Shown here one piece after another: positions 9,062 to 17,654 of a stretch of 64,000 nt of DNA. The DNA is from Bacillota bacterium. Its GTDB lineage: Bacteria; Bacillota; Clostridia; Acetivibrionales; DTU013. Each line of letters starts with the position of its first letter. The stretch's first letter is position 1. The translations under genes were made by a program, and so were the position numbers. The DNA is taken from assembly GCA_023409735.1 (NCBI GenBank), contig JAEYRB010000035.1, positions 1 to 64,000 on the forward strand. The letters run 5' to 3'. The notes beneath the pieces were generated by a model, which did not search any database, had not been told where the DNA came from, and was given only the letters and a program-made list of their open reading frames with translations.

Positions 9062-9556
9062 ATGAAGGTTGATATATCGGATATATTAATTACCAATGGA
9101 GCTTCCAAGGAGTTAGATCTTAAGGAGGCACCAGTAGAGAGGAAGCTTACTGAAGAGTGTTTCCTTAATGGTGATTTATCATTCTGTGGTACATTGACCA
9201 ATCAGAATGATGTGCTTTTATTGGAGGGAACATTGGAGACTTCATATAGCAGTGAGTGCTTCAGATGTCTCAAACCATTAAAGAACACTATGAAGCTAAA
9301 GATCATAGAAAGCTTCGTAAGTAGCGACAATGCCGAACAATCGGATATGTATGTATTCGAAGGAAAGACAATAGATTTGTCCAAGGCGATTTATGATAAC
9401 ATAATCTTGAACCTTCCCATGAAGCAGCTGTGTTCAGAAGAATGTAAAGGCTTTTGCAGTATATGCGGAGCAAATCTGAATGAGGTGCAGTGCGGATGTA
9501 GCAGTAAGGAGACAGATGCCAGGTTGGAAGGTCTGAACAAGTTTTTTGAATCTTGA
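9062..9556 (+). CDS. DUF177 (YceD-like) protein
   Basis: This 164-residue cytoplasmic protein belongs to the DUF177/YceD family, which in most bacteria is encoded directly before rpmF, as here. In the family, YceD is linked to large-subunit rRNA/ribosome metabolism; the exact role is unsettled. Visible features are the central ECFRCLKPLK and a C-terminal cysteine cluster (LCSEECKGFCSICGANLN then CGC) that looks like a zinc site. The stop lies 33 bp before rpmF and the pair share the strong promoter at 9002. Confidence 0.9.
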   Translation: MKVDISDILITNGASKELDLKEAPVERKLTEECFLNGDLSFCGTLTNQNDVLLLEGTLETSYSSECFRCLKPLKNTMKLKIIESFVSSDNAEQSDMYVFEGKTIDLSKAIYDNIILNLPMKQLCSEECKGFCSICGANLNEVQCGCSSKETDARLEGLNKFFES

Positions 9557-9589
9557 TGATATACGCTTTTTGTCAGGGAGGTGTGTAAT

Positions 9590-9775
9590 ATGGCGAACCC
9601 CAGGAATAAATTTTCTAAGGCAAGAACAGGAAGTAGAAGGTCTCAGTGGAAGTTGTCACAGCCGGGCTTAATCAGCTGCCCACAGTGTCATACATTGAAG
9701 ATGCCTCATGTAGTTTGCAAGGAATGTGGCTACTATGACGGAAAAGAAGTCATAAAGGAAGCTGAAGGTAAGTAA
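9590..9775 (+). CDS. rpmF: 50S ribosomal protein L32
   Basis: L32 is a small basic protein of the large ribosomal subunit. The product is 61 residues starting MANPRNKFSKARTGSRR, the usual opening. It keeps a four-cysteine zinc ribbon (CPQC near residue 28 and CKEC near residue 41), so it is the zinc-containing form rather than the zinc-free paralogue. The start is ATG 9590 after GGAGGTG (9577-9583); an upstream in-frame GTG overlaps that RBS. It is co-transcribed with the DUF177 gene and followed by a clear terminator. Confidence 0.97.
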   Translation: MANPRNKFSKARTGSRRSQWKLSQPGLISCPQCHTLKMPHVVCKECGYYDGKEVIKEAEGK

Positions 9776-9814
9776 TTAGAAGCTATATGGAATTAATACT
9801 ATATAGACGAAAGA

Positions 9815-9839
9815 GGCTGTCTGCTAAGGCAGCCTTTTT
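9815..9839 (+). terminator. Rho-independent terminator after rpmF
   Basis: Stem GGCTGTC / GGCAGCC (7 bp, one G-U), loop TGCTAA, followed by TTTTTG. It closes the DUF177-rpmF unit. Confidence 0.85.
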
Positions 9840-10158
9840 GTGTTGGTAGAATAATTTGTATGGAGTATTAGCAGCGTGACATGTATGGTTTGTAATAGCT
9901 GCTATATTATGTGCAGCCTACATGCTTACTTGTATATTTGCATAACCTGTGTTTGCTGACGGCATAATACACGAGGCTATGATTGTGAGAAGTATTATTC
10001 GTATGACCTGTGTTTGTTGACAGTATAGCATGTATGGTCTGCAATCGTTAATACATAAACACATGGGACTATCGGCGTTAGCAGCATAATATGAATGCCA
10101 ATGATTATGACTATATTATAAGCAGTGTGTAATATATCCCTATTGAGAGGAACTTTAT
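9840..10158. repeat. Intergenic region with degenerate direct repeats
   Basis: This 319-bp gap lies before the DUF512 gene. An imperfect 22-bp direct repeat occurs at about 9945-9966 and 10006-10027 (core CCTGTGTTTGYTGAC), and the string CATGTATGGTYTG also recurs (about 9880 and 10029). The second copy contains TTGACA, but no good -10 follows at the right spacing. No coding potential is seen. Confidence 0.45.
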
Positions 10159-11511
10159 ATGAAGAGAATTGCTATTAAAGCGGTACAACCGGATAGCGCA
10201 GCACACGATGCTGATATAAGACCGGGCGATTATCTGCTTTCTGTAAATGGACAGAAGATAGTGGATATTTTTGATTATCGCTTTCTTACTGCAGATACCG
10301 AATTTACTGTAGAAATTGAGAAAAGTAATGGCGAGCTTTGGGAGATCGAGGTTGAAAAGGATGAATACGAAGACTTCGGACTAGAATTTGAGGATCCAAT
10401 GATTTCCGGAGCGAGGAGTTGCTCCAACAAATGCATATTCTGCTTTATTGACCAACTGCCAAGGGGCATGCGCGATACTGTCTATTTCAAGGATGACGAT
10501 TCAAGACTTTCCTTTCTTACAGGCAACTATGTGACCTTGACTAACATGAAAAAGTCAGATATTGAAAGAGTAATAAAGTATAGGATGACGCCTGTAAATG
10601 TGTCAGTACACACTACAAACCCTGAGCTTAGAAGATACATGCTTGGAAACAGATTTGCCGGTGATGTTAAGGAAAAGATGAAGCTTCTTATAGATGGAGG
10701 CATAGATATAAATGCACAGATAGTTTTATGCAGAGATATTAATGATGGACCTGAGCTTGACAGGACGCTTGATGATTTATCTGAGCTTTATCCGGGCGTA
10801 AAAAGTATATCTGTAGTCCCTGTAGGGCTTACTAAGTGGAGAGAGGGCCTTCAAGAATTGAAGCCTTTTGATGTAAAGACATCCACAGAGGTATTGAAGC
10901 AGGTTGGCCAATGGCAGAAGAGGTTTATTGAAAAGCATGGTACAAGGCTCGTATATCTGGCTGATGAGTTTTATATCAAAGCAGGTGCTGAGCTGCCACA
11001 ATGTGAGGAATATGAGGATTTTCCACAGATCGAGAATGGAGTAGGGCTTATGTCCTTACTTATACATGAGTTCCATGAGTGTATGGATTGCAATGGTGAA
11101 ATGCTGGAAAAGCATTTTTCAAGCATGAGCAAAATACGGCATGTAAGCATTGCTACAGGCGTATGTTCGTACAAATATATAAAAGAACTGGCGCAAATTC
11201 TGGAAAAACGATATAATAACTTAAAGGTTACAGTGTTCCCAATAAATAATAATTTTTTTGGGGAAAATGTTACCGTAACAGGACTGCTTACAGGAAATGA
11301 CCTGATTATTCAGCTTGATAAGCAGGAACTCGGAACAGAACTGCTTATTTCACGCAGCATGCTGAAATCAGGTGAAGAAATATTTCTTGACGACATAACA
11401 GTCAAAGAGCTGGCAGAAAAACTGGATACAAGGGTAACCATAGTTGAGAACAGCGGAGATGACTTTATTTATAAAATTGCAGGAATAAAACGTGAACTAA
11501 TAACTGAATAA
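10159..11511 (+). CDS. DUF512 radical-SAM protein with N-terminal PDZ domain
   Basis: This 450-residue cytoplasmic protein begins with a PDZ-like domain (about residues 5-65, AIKAVQPDSAAHDADIRPGD). Next is a radical-SAM-type cluster motif with cysteines at 88, 92 and 95 (CSNKCIFCF), then the DUF512 C-terminal domain. The family is widespread in clostridia and often sits next to der, as here, but its reaction is unknown; the CX3CX2C spacing predicts a 4Fe-4S cluster binding SAM. GAGAGGAAC precedes the ATG. The der start lies about 120 bp downstream in the same direction. The identity is confident, the function is not. Confidence 0.9.
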   Translation: MKRIAIKAVQPDSAAHDADIRPGDYLLSVNGQKIVDIFDYRFLTADTEFTVEIEKSNGELWEIEVEKDEYEDFGLEFEDPMISGARSCSNKCIFCFIDQLPRGMRDTVYFKDDDSRLSFLTGNYVTLTNMKKSDIERVIKYRMTPVNVSVHTTNPELRRYMLGNRFAGDVKEKMKLLIDGGIDINAQIVLCRDINDGPELDRTLDDLSELYPGVKSISVVPVGLTKWREGLQELKPFDVKTSTEVLKQVGQWQKRFIEKHGTRLVYLADEFYIKAGAELPQCEEYEDFPQIENGVGLMSLLIHEFHECMDCNGEMLEKHFSSMSKIRHVSIATGVCSYKYIKELAQILEKRYNNLKVTVFPINNNFFGENVTVTGLLTGNDLIIQLDKQELGTELLISRSMLKSGEEIFLDDITVKELAEKLDTRVTIVENSGDDFIYKIAGIKRELITE

Positions 11512-11632
11512 AATAGTATGGGCAAAAAAGTAACAGTAGGAATGAAGTAAGAATAAGGCAAAAATAAAGGTTAGAATAAAGTTGGAATAAAGTAGAAAAA
11601 TAATTGGAATATTGATCAGCGGGGTGAAAGCA

Positions 11633-12958
11633 TTGTCAAAGCCTGTAGTGGCTGTAGTGGGCAGGCCTAATGTAGGTAAATCCACATTTTTTAACTATTT
11701 ATGCGGAAAGAGAATATCGATCGTAGAGGAAACGCCTGGTGTTACTCGTGACAGGATATATGCTGAAGTCGAATGGAGAAACAGAAAGTTCACATTAATA
11801 GATACCGGCGGCATAGAACCTTATTCCGAGGACAAGATACTTCAGCAGATGCGAAGGCAGGCTGAAGCCGCAGTGGAAATGGCTGACGTTATTATATTCA
11901 TGGTTGATGTAAAAAGCGGCATGACGGCAGATGACAGAGAGGTTGCTACTATGCTGCGAAAATCCGGAAAGCCGGTTCTTCTTGTTGCAAATAAGGTCGA
12001 TAATGTTGGTGAGCCGCCTACAGAAATATATGAATTTTATAACCTTGCAATGGGTGATGTAATGCCTGTTTCATCACTGCACGGTCTTGGAATGGGTGAC
12101 CTTCTGGATGAGGTTTACACTTATTTTCCGGAACATGACAACGAAGAGGATGACGAAAGCATTATAAAGGTGGCTGTAGTTGGTAAACCGAATGCAGGTA
12201 AATCATCCTTGATAAACAGGATGGTAGGAGAGGAGCGCGTAATTGTCAGCGATATACCCGGCACCACCCGGGATGCTATTGACACGTATGTTGAGAATGG
12301 CGATGATAAGTACATTTTTATTGATACGGCCGGAATACGCAGACAAAGCAGGATCTCGGAGAATATAGAAAAATACAGCATCCTGCGCTCGTGGTCAGCC
12401 ATAGAAAGAGCGGATGTTTGTATAATAATGATTGATGCCCAGGACGGAGTTACCGAGCAAGATACAAAAATTGCAGGTTATGCTCATGAACAGGGAAAAG
12501 CTTCAATTATAGTAGTAAATAAGTGGGATTTAATAGAAAAGGAGACTGGAACGCTGGAGGAATACCGTAAGACCGTAAAGGAAAAGCTTGGTTTTATGCA
12601 GTACGCCCCAATTCTCTTTGTTTCAGTTAAGACCGGGCAGAGGGTGGACAAGCTGCTTGAAATGGTAAAGGCTGCTAATACAGAGGCGTCTCTTAGAATT
12701 TCCACAGGAATGCTCAATGACCTCATAAACGAAGCTACGTCAATGGTACAGCCTCCGTCTGATAAGGGAAAGAGACTTAAGCTTTATTATGCTACGCAGT
12801 CAGCAATTAAGCCGCCTACTTTTGTAATCTTTGTAAACAGCATAGATTTGTTTCATTATTCATATGAACGTTATATAGAAAACCAGCTTAGAAAAAGCTA
12901 TGGTTTTACAGGCACTCCGATACGCTTCATCCATAGGGAGAAAGGTAAGGAGAATTAG
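11633..12958 (+). CDS. der: Ribosome-associated GTPase Der (EngA)
   Basis: Der is the double-GTPase essential for 50S subunit maturation. Two G domains are visible: the first with GRPNVGKS near residue 10, DTGG and NKVD; the second with GKPNAGKS near residue 185, DTAG and NKWD. A C-terminal KH-like domain ends in IRFIHREKGK. The start is taken as TTG 11633, which places GGGGTG (11621-11626) at normal spacing and gives 441 residues, the family length; in-frame GTG 11624 and TTG 11612 would overlap or precede that RBS. plsY follows 20 bp later. Confidence 0.96.
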   Translation: MSKPVVAVVGRPNVGKSTFFNYLCGKRISIVEETPGVTRDRIYAEVEWRNRKFTLIDTGGIEPYSEDKILQQMRRQAEAAVEMADVIIFMVDVKSGMTADDREVATMLRKSGKPVLLVANKVDNVGEPPTEIYEFYNLAMGDVMPVSSLHGLGMGDLLDEVYTYFPEHDNEEDDESIIKVAVVGKPNAGKSSLINRMVGEERVIVSDIPGTTRDAIDTYVENGDDKYIFIDTAGIRRQSRISENIEKYSILRSWSAIERADVCIIMIDAQDGVTEQDTKIAGYAHEQGKASIIVVNKWDLIEKETGTLEEYRKTVKEKLGFMQYAPILFVSVKTGQRVDKLLEMVKAANTEASLRISTGMLNDLINEATSMVQPPSDKGKRLKLYYATQSAIKPPTFVIFVNSIDLFHYSYERYIENQLRKSYGFTGTPIRFIHREKGKEN

Positions 12959-12978
12959 CTTCAATTGGGGGAGTTCGA

Positions 12979-13587
12979 ATGTTTGCAGGATCGTTTTTGT
13001 CTGCTGTAATAGGATATATGCTGGGAAGTCTTAATAGCTCTATTATAGTTGGAAAATTCTATGGGGTCGACGTGCGTATGCATGGCAGCGGTAATGCCGG
13101 TATAACAAATGCGTTAAGGACTTTGGGCAAAAAAGCAGCGCTGTTTGTGCTTTTAGGAGATATAGCAAAGGGACTAATCGCATATCTTGTGGGCTATTTA
13201 ATATGCGGCACTCATCTTGGCGGAATGATTGGAGGTACTGCTGCAATATTAGGTCATGTATGGCCTGTATATTTTGGCTTCAAGGGCGGAAAGGGCGTAT
13301 TAACTTCTCTCGCGGTTCTTCTCCTCATTGATTGGCGTATTGCACTTGGACTTCTTGGTGTTTTTGTTGTTATAGTGCTTATAACAAGATATGTGTCATT
13401 AGGATCGATTATTGCAGCAGCACTGTTTCCTATAGCAGCGGTTGTATTTTCGCGAGGAATTGAAACTGTGATTTTTTCAGGAATAATTGCTGTACTTATA
13501 ATTGCCAAGCATCATGCAAACATAAAAAGACTTCTTGATGGAACAGAATCGAAACTTTCCTTTAGTAAAACCAGAAATTTGAGATAG
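12979..13587 (+). CDS. plsY: Glycerol-3-phosphate acyltransferase PlsY
   Basis: PlsY is the integral-membrane enzyme that acylates glycerol-3-phosphate from acyl-phosphate, the first step of phospholipid synthesis. The 202-residue product has about five transmembrane segments and the three cytoplasmic family motifs: GSLNSSIIVGKF...SGNAGITNALRTLGKK near the N-terminus, GHVWPVYFGFKGGKGVLT in the middle, and AKHHANIKRLLDGTESK near the end. GGGGGAG precedes the ATG. It sits directly after der, and gpsA, which makes its substrate, follows, so the three genes form a conserved cluster. Confidence 0.96.
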   Translation: MFAGSFLSAVIGYMLGSLNSSIIVGKFYGVDVRMHGSGNAGITNALRTLGKKAALFVLLGDIAKGLIAYLVGYLICGTHLGGMIGGTAAILGHVWPVYFGFKGGKGVLTSLAVLLLIDWRIALGLLGVFVVIVLITRYVSLGSIIAAALFPIAAVVFSRGIETVIFSGIIAVLIIAKHHANIKRLLDGTESKLSFSKTRNLR

Positions 13588-13933
13588 TTTATAGTGATAT
13601 ATAAAAATGCAGGCTTTAAGCCACTATAATGGTGAACAGAAAGATAGTAAAACAGCTTATAAAGCATGTTGTAAATACTATCAAGAAAAACACCAATAGT
13701 TCAGAGCAGCATATTAATATGCTGATTACCATTGCTGAGAAGGGAACAAAATAGGTATGTTGTAATGAGGTATAAAAAATCTGTAAACAACATTGAGATA
13801 AGAAGTTGTTATGCTGTGATGCAGCTAATAGAATCTGAAAATTACAAGATATTCGATAGATATAGATAGCGTAAAGTGTATTAATAAATGCCGAGTTACA
13901 CTATCAGACAGAAATGGATAACAGGGGGTAAAC
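13588..13933. other. plsY-gpsA gap with 18-bp palindrome and two tiny ORFs
   Basis: This 346-bp gap lies inside a gene pair that is usually tight. It contains a perfect 18-bp palindrome, CAGCATATTAATATGCTG, at 13707-13724. Two short plus-strand ORFs are open: 13629-13754 (41 codons) and 13765-13869 (34 codons), the second starting 10 bases after the first stop. Neither has a strong ribosome binding site, and ORFs this short occur by chance in AT-rich DNA, so I do not call them genes. Confidence 0.4.
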
Positions 13934-14956
13934 ATGGGGATTAATATTTCTGTAATCGGTGCCGGAAGTATGGGAACTGCTGTTTCAATACTGCTTGCTA
14001 ATAATGGGCACAGGGTAAAAATGTGGTCCTTGTTTAAAGAAGAAGTGGAAATGATCAACACACTAAGAGAGCAGAAGGATAAGCTCCCCGGTGCTATAGT
14101 GCCGGCAGGTGTCATGTGTACTAATGATATAGAAGACGCACTTTGCTTTTCAGATATACTGGTAATGGTTATACCATCGCAGACTATTAGGGAGAACATC
14201 AAAAAAATATCAGAGTTTGTCAAAAAGCCCAAGACTATTTGCTGCTTTTCCAAAGGTTTAGAAAAGGGCACCGGCTACCGTATGTCTCAGGTAATTACAC
14301 AGGAAATGCCTGATGCTACGGTCGTTGCACTTTCGGGACCATGCCATGCAGAAGAATTGTCCAAGGGAATACCAACTGCTTATGTATCAGCATCTGAAAG
14401 CAGGGCGGCTGCTGAAATGATCCAGGATATTTTCATATCGCCGCGCTTCAGAGTGTATACAAATCCTGATATTATTGGAGTGGAGCTTGGCGGGTCAGTG
14501 AAAAATGTTATTGCCCTATGTGCAGGAATATCTGATGGTTTGGGATATGGAGATAATACAAAGGCAGCGTTGATGACAAGAGGTATTGCGGAGATATCAA
14601 GACTCGGTTGTGCAATGGGTGCTAAGCGTCAGACGTTTTCCGGCCTTGCGGGAATAGGGGACCTTATTGTTACATGTACCAGCATGCACAGCAGAAACAG
14701 GCGCGCCGGAATATTAATAGGAGAAGGTAAATCAGTAGAAGAAGCTCTTAAAGAAGTAAAAATGGTCGTTGAGGGATATTATACAACAGAACCTGTCTAC
14801 AAGCTTTCAAAAGAACTTGGTGTCAGTATGCCGATAACAGATGAAGCATATGAGATACTATTCAATAAAAAAGATCCGGCAGTGGCAGTTTCCGATCTTA
14901 TGTGCAGAAACAGAACTCATGAGCTCGAAAAGGAAGACCTTGAGGATATATGGTAA
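13934..14956 (+). CDS. gpsA: Glycerol-3-phosphate dehydrogenase [NAD(P)+]
   Basis: GpsA reduces dihydroxyacetone phosphate to sn-glycerol-3-phosphate for phospholipid synthesis, feeding PlsY encoded just upstream. The 340-residue product has an N-terminal Rossmann fold (GAGSMGTAVSILLANNGH, residues 8-25), the SGPCHAEELSKGIPTA motif mid-protein, and the catalytic-lysine segment GGSVKNVIALCAGISDGL followed by GDNTKAALMTRG. A GGGGG ribosome binding site lies just before ATG 13934. No strong terminator is seen; the next gene is convergent on the minus strand. Confidence 0.97.
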   Translation: MGINISVIGAGSMGTAVSILLANNGHRVKMWSLFKEEVEMINTLREQKDKLPGAIVPAGVMCTNDIEDALCFSDILVMVIPSQTIRENIKKISEFVKKPKTICCFSKGLEKGTGYRMSQVITQEMPDATVVALSGPCHAEELSKGIPTAYVSASESRAAAEMIQDIFISPRFRVYTNPDIIGVELGGSVKNVIALCAGISDGLGYGDNTKAALMTRGIAEISRLGCAMGAKRQTFSGLAGIGDLIVTCTSMHSRNRRAGILIGEGKSVEEALKEVKMVVEGYYTTEPVYKLSKELGVSMPITDEAYEILFNKKDPAVAVSDLMCRNRTHELEKEDLEDIW

Positions 14957-15310
14957 AATGCTTTCTTGAAAATAGTGAACCGTATATGTTTCAATAAAAG
15001 TAACTGATGACTTACATGATGGTAATTGATGGCTAATATAACCTAATGTAATAGTATTTCGTTTATTGTTTCTTTTCTTTTTATTAAGCTATGTGCGACT
15101 TTTTTACCAAGTAGAAGTTGATAAAGTCACTGCCATTTTGATTATGTGAACTGACGTATTTCTATACTAAAGCAAATAAAAAGTTGATCGTGATCTGGCA
15201 GAATACAAATTGCTCACATTAGTATAGGTTAATCCTGATCTAACGGTAAATGATTGCTCATATAAGCATAGGCGAATCATAATATTGCAGCAGTAATCAA
15301 TCAAAATCTG
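14957..15310. repeat. Intergenic region with an imperfect 44-bp direct repeat
   Basis: This is a 354-bp gap between convergent genes. Copies at about 15191-15234 and 15236-15278 share TGATCT, ATTGCTCA and the ATAGGYKAATC end, so the unit is about 44 bp, adjacent and diverged. No terminator hairpin with a T-run was found for gpsA or apgM, and no coding sequence is seen. Confidence 0.4.
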
Positions 15311-16522
15311 CTACTTGCCAAGAAATCTGTCCATGAGTGTATAGCCATTCTCAATGAAGATATTTGATCTCGAGGCTTGGAATTCATCGTATCCTGTTAC
15401 TCCGGACGGAGTCTCGGAGCTCTTTCTGTAGAGCACATAGGGAACAGGCTCAGCAGTATGCGTTCTAAGTGACAGAGGCGTCGGATGATCAGGCAGAACG
15501 AGTATACTGTAGTCTTCATCAAAAGAAGCAAGTCCTTTAAGAAGGGTTCCGACGACCTGTGAATCAATGTATTCTATAGCCTTTACCTTGTTCTCTATTT
15601 CAAATCTGTGTCCGCATTCATCCGGCGCTTCCATATGAACATATACAAAATCTTTGCCGTTTCTAAGCTCTTTCAGAGCTGCTTCAGCCTTCCCGACAAA
15701 ATTGGTGTCAATATTACCTGTAACACCTTCCACATCTATAGAATCCAGCCCTGCGCATATGCCTATACCCTTGATAAGGTCAACGGCGGAAACTACTGAG
15801 CCTTTAACACCATACTTTTCATTAAAATTAGGGAGAGCAGGCTTTTTACCTTCACCCCAAAGCCAGATAGAGTTAGCCGGACGCAGACCCCTTTCGATCC
15901 TTGCCTTGTTTATCGGGTGATCCTTTAAAATATAGTAACTCTTTTTATGCATTGCAAGCATTACGTCTCCGTAGTCGCCTTTAGGAAGATAACTGATGAT
16001 TCCTCTTTCAAGAATGTCATGCGGAGGAGTCAATTCTCTGCTGCCAAAGCCTTTTTTCCATACCATGCAGTGCCTGTAGCTGATGCCCGGGAAGAATTGA
16101 AACTCATCGTTTGAGAGCTCTGAGCTGATTGCCTTAATGAGCTCTGCCGCCTCGGCTGTAGTGATTTCATCAGAACTATAATCAAGCATGATTGCCGATT
16201 CATAATTATCATTTATATCAAGAGTGACCAGGTTGCATCGAAAAGCCAGATCTGTAGCTGAGAGCTCTACCCCCATACTTACTGCTTCAAGAGGAGATCT
16301 CCCGGTGTAATAAACCCTTGGATTATAGCCTAAAACAGATAAATTAGCGGCATCACTTCCCGGATGAATGCCATCGGGTATTGTCTTTACCATTCCTACT
16401 TCGCCATGTACAGCAAGATAATCTATATTTGGCTTATCGGCACATTGCAATGGTGTGCGGTTACCCAGCTTATGAACCCTGTAGTCTGCCATACCATCGC
16501 CAAGAATAACTATATATTTCAT
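15311..16522 (-). CDS. apgM: Cofactor-independent phosphoglycerate mutase (ApgM family)
   Basis: This 403-residue cytoplasmic protein belongs to the archaeal-type cofactor-independent phosphoglycerate mutase group of the alkaline-phosphatase superfamily. The metal-binding N-terminus IVILGDGMADY is clear, followed by HPGSDAANLSVLGYNP with the nucleophile-serine region, and a C-terminal VHMEAPDECGH plus LPDHPTP with metal-ligand Asp/His residues. Bacterial members of this subgroup have also been proposed to act as a homoserine kinase, so glycolytic and threonine-pathway roles are both possible; no thr genes lie nearby. The gene stands alone, transcribed toward gpsA, with the structured repeat block behind its start. 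Confidence 0.85.
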   Translation of the reverse strand: MKYIVILGDGMADYRVHKLGNRTPLQCADKPNIDYLAVHGEVGMVKTIPDGIHPGSDAANLSVLGYNPRVYYTGRSPLEAVSMGVELSATDLAFRCNLVTLDINDNYESAIMLDYSSDEITTAEAAELIKAISSELSNDEFQFFPGISYRHCMVWKKGFGSRELTPPHDILERGIISYLPKGDYGDVMLAMHKKSYYILKDHPINKARIERGLRPANSIWLWGEGKKPALPNFNEKYGVKGSVVSAVDLIKGIGICAGLDSIDVEGVTGNIDTNFVGKAEAALKELRNGKDFVYVHMEAPDECGHRFEIENKVKAIEYIDSQVVGTLLKGLASFDEDYSILVLPDHPTPLSLRTHTAEPVPYVLYRKSSETPSGVTGYDEFQASRSNIFIENGYTLMDRFLGK

Positions 16523-16610
16523 AATGCATTATCTCCATTCGATTTGGTTTATTACCGATCATGTGAAGCATATACCGGATATTATTGCCTTAATATTACC
16601 AGCAAACATT

Positions 16611-17048
16611 ATAACATGAAAGTGAAAACTTTCATGTTATGATGAGGCACAAAAAACAACAAACTTTTATCTTTCGCCTCGTTGAAATGCCGCTAATGTT
16701 GGGAGATTTTTCTACAATCGAAAAATTTCCTATGAACATAGGCATTATAATAACCGCTACCAAGTTCACATGTGGTTATTATATCATGAAAGTTAAAGCT
16801 TTCATGATATAACTAGGCAAAAAAATGCAGCAAACTATCATTTGACGATAGGAAAATTTACTACAAACGTAATTTTTCCTTATGAACATAGGCATTATAA
16901 TAACCGCTACCAAGTTCACATGCGGTTATTATATCATAAATTAGTAAGAATTCATGATATAATGACCGTAAAATGCAATAAATTACTATCTTCTGCCTCA
17001 TTGAAATGCCGCTGATGATAGGAAAATTTTCTACAAACTAATTTTTCC
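16611..17048. repeat. Structured repeat family A, first block
   Basis: Three tandem, diverged units carry many hairpins. TACAANC-loop hairpins are at 16702-16730, 16851-16879 and 17021-17048. A roughly 58-bp stretch at 16731 is repeated 150 bp later at 16881 with one difference. Other stems are ATAACATGAAAG/CTTTCATGTTAT (16611-16640), TATAATAACCGC with its partner (16746-16783; partner GTGGTT in one copy and GCGGTT in the next, both pairing), and ATATCATGAAAG/CTTTCATGATAT (16781-16810). An outer stem GGCATT/AATGCC closes 16891-17010. None has a terminator-type T-run in the right place and no coding frame fits. Confidence 0.85.
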
Positions 17049-17118
17049 TTGTAAAGAAATATATTGAGGATAGTTTAACTTTGGCTTAATTCATGTTTAA
17101 AAAAAATCGCTGACTAAG

Positions 17119-17280
17119 TTACCTTGCACACAAGGCGATAAATATATAGAATAATAATCCGGCTAATAATGACCCATAAACTGTATTTTTTAATGTATCT
17201 TCTTCTCTCTTTATTTTTTTAGCTAGTGATACACAGTTTACAAAAAATAATACAGAAACAATAATTCCAACATAAAACAT
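17119..17280 (-). CDS. Small two-helix membrane protein, 53 aa
   Basis: An open frame of 54 codons starts at ATG 17278-17280 with an excellent ribosome binding site (GGGGGAGG, complementary strand near 17288-17296). The product begins MFYVGIIVSVLFFVNCVSL, a transmembrane helix, continues with a basic/acidic loop AKKIKREEDTLKN, and ends with a second helix GSLLAGLLFYIFIALCAR. The helix-charged loop-helix plan and RBS make it a likely real gene. It resembles no family I can name. It lies between the two family A repeat blocks and is transcribed in the same direction as apgM. Confidence 0.65.
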   Translation of the reverse strand: MFYVGIIVSVLFFVNCVSLAKKIKREEDTLKNTVYGSLLAGLLFYIFIALCAR

Positions 17281-17421
17281 TTCATTTACCTCCCCCAAAT
17301 TAATCCAGTTTATTACATTATACGGGTATGAACAAGATTTTATATCAAATGTATTTTTATGTCAAATAGACAAAATTGCTCATGCATAAATATTCCTGTA
17401 TAATTGGAATAAAACGAGCTT

Positions 17422-17566
17422 GTGAAAATTCTTCTACAACCGAAGAATTTTCTGTGAACCAAAGTGTTATAACGAGGCTTCTAAATCGCTTGCCTCGTTG
17501 AAACACTGCAATGGAGTGAAAATTCTTCTACAACCGAAGAATTTTCTGTGAACCAAAGTGTTATAA
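17422..17566. repeat. Structured repeat family A, second block
   Basis: An exact 51-bp sequence occurs twice, 17422-17472 and 17516-17566. Each copy contains hairpin GAAAATTCTTC-TACAACC-GAAGAATTTTC (11-bp perfect stem). Between them, AGTGTT (17463-17468) pairs with AACACT (17502-17507) and CGAGGC (17473-17478) with GCCTCG (17492-17497), giving a stem with an ATAA/TTGA internal loop. The same layout occurs in the first block with GGCATT/AATGCC in place of AGTGTT/AACACT. A CCTGTATAATTTGGAA-like string flanks the block on both sides (about 17394 and 17571). Confidence 0.85.
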
Positions 17567-17654
17567 TAATCCTGTATAATTTGGAAGGCTATAGTATTTA
17601 CAGTAATATTACATCATGATGAATCCTCAAATCGCTACAATTACGGAGGTTAAC

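Noticed and set aside
16731..16760. TATAAT in the family A repeats as a promoter
   Set aside because: No -35 hexamer lies at 16-18 bp upstream; the string is part of the hairpin stem.
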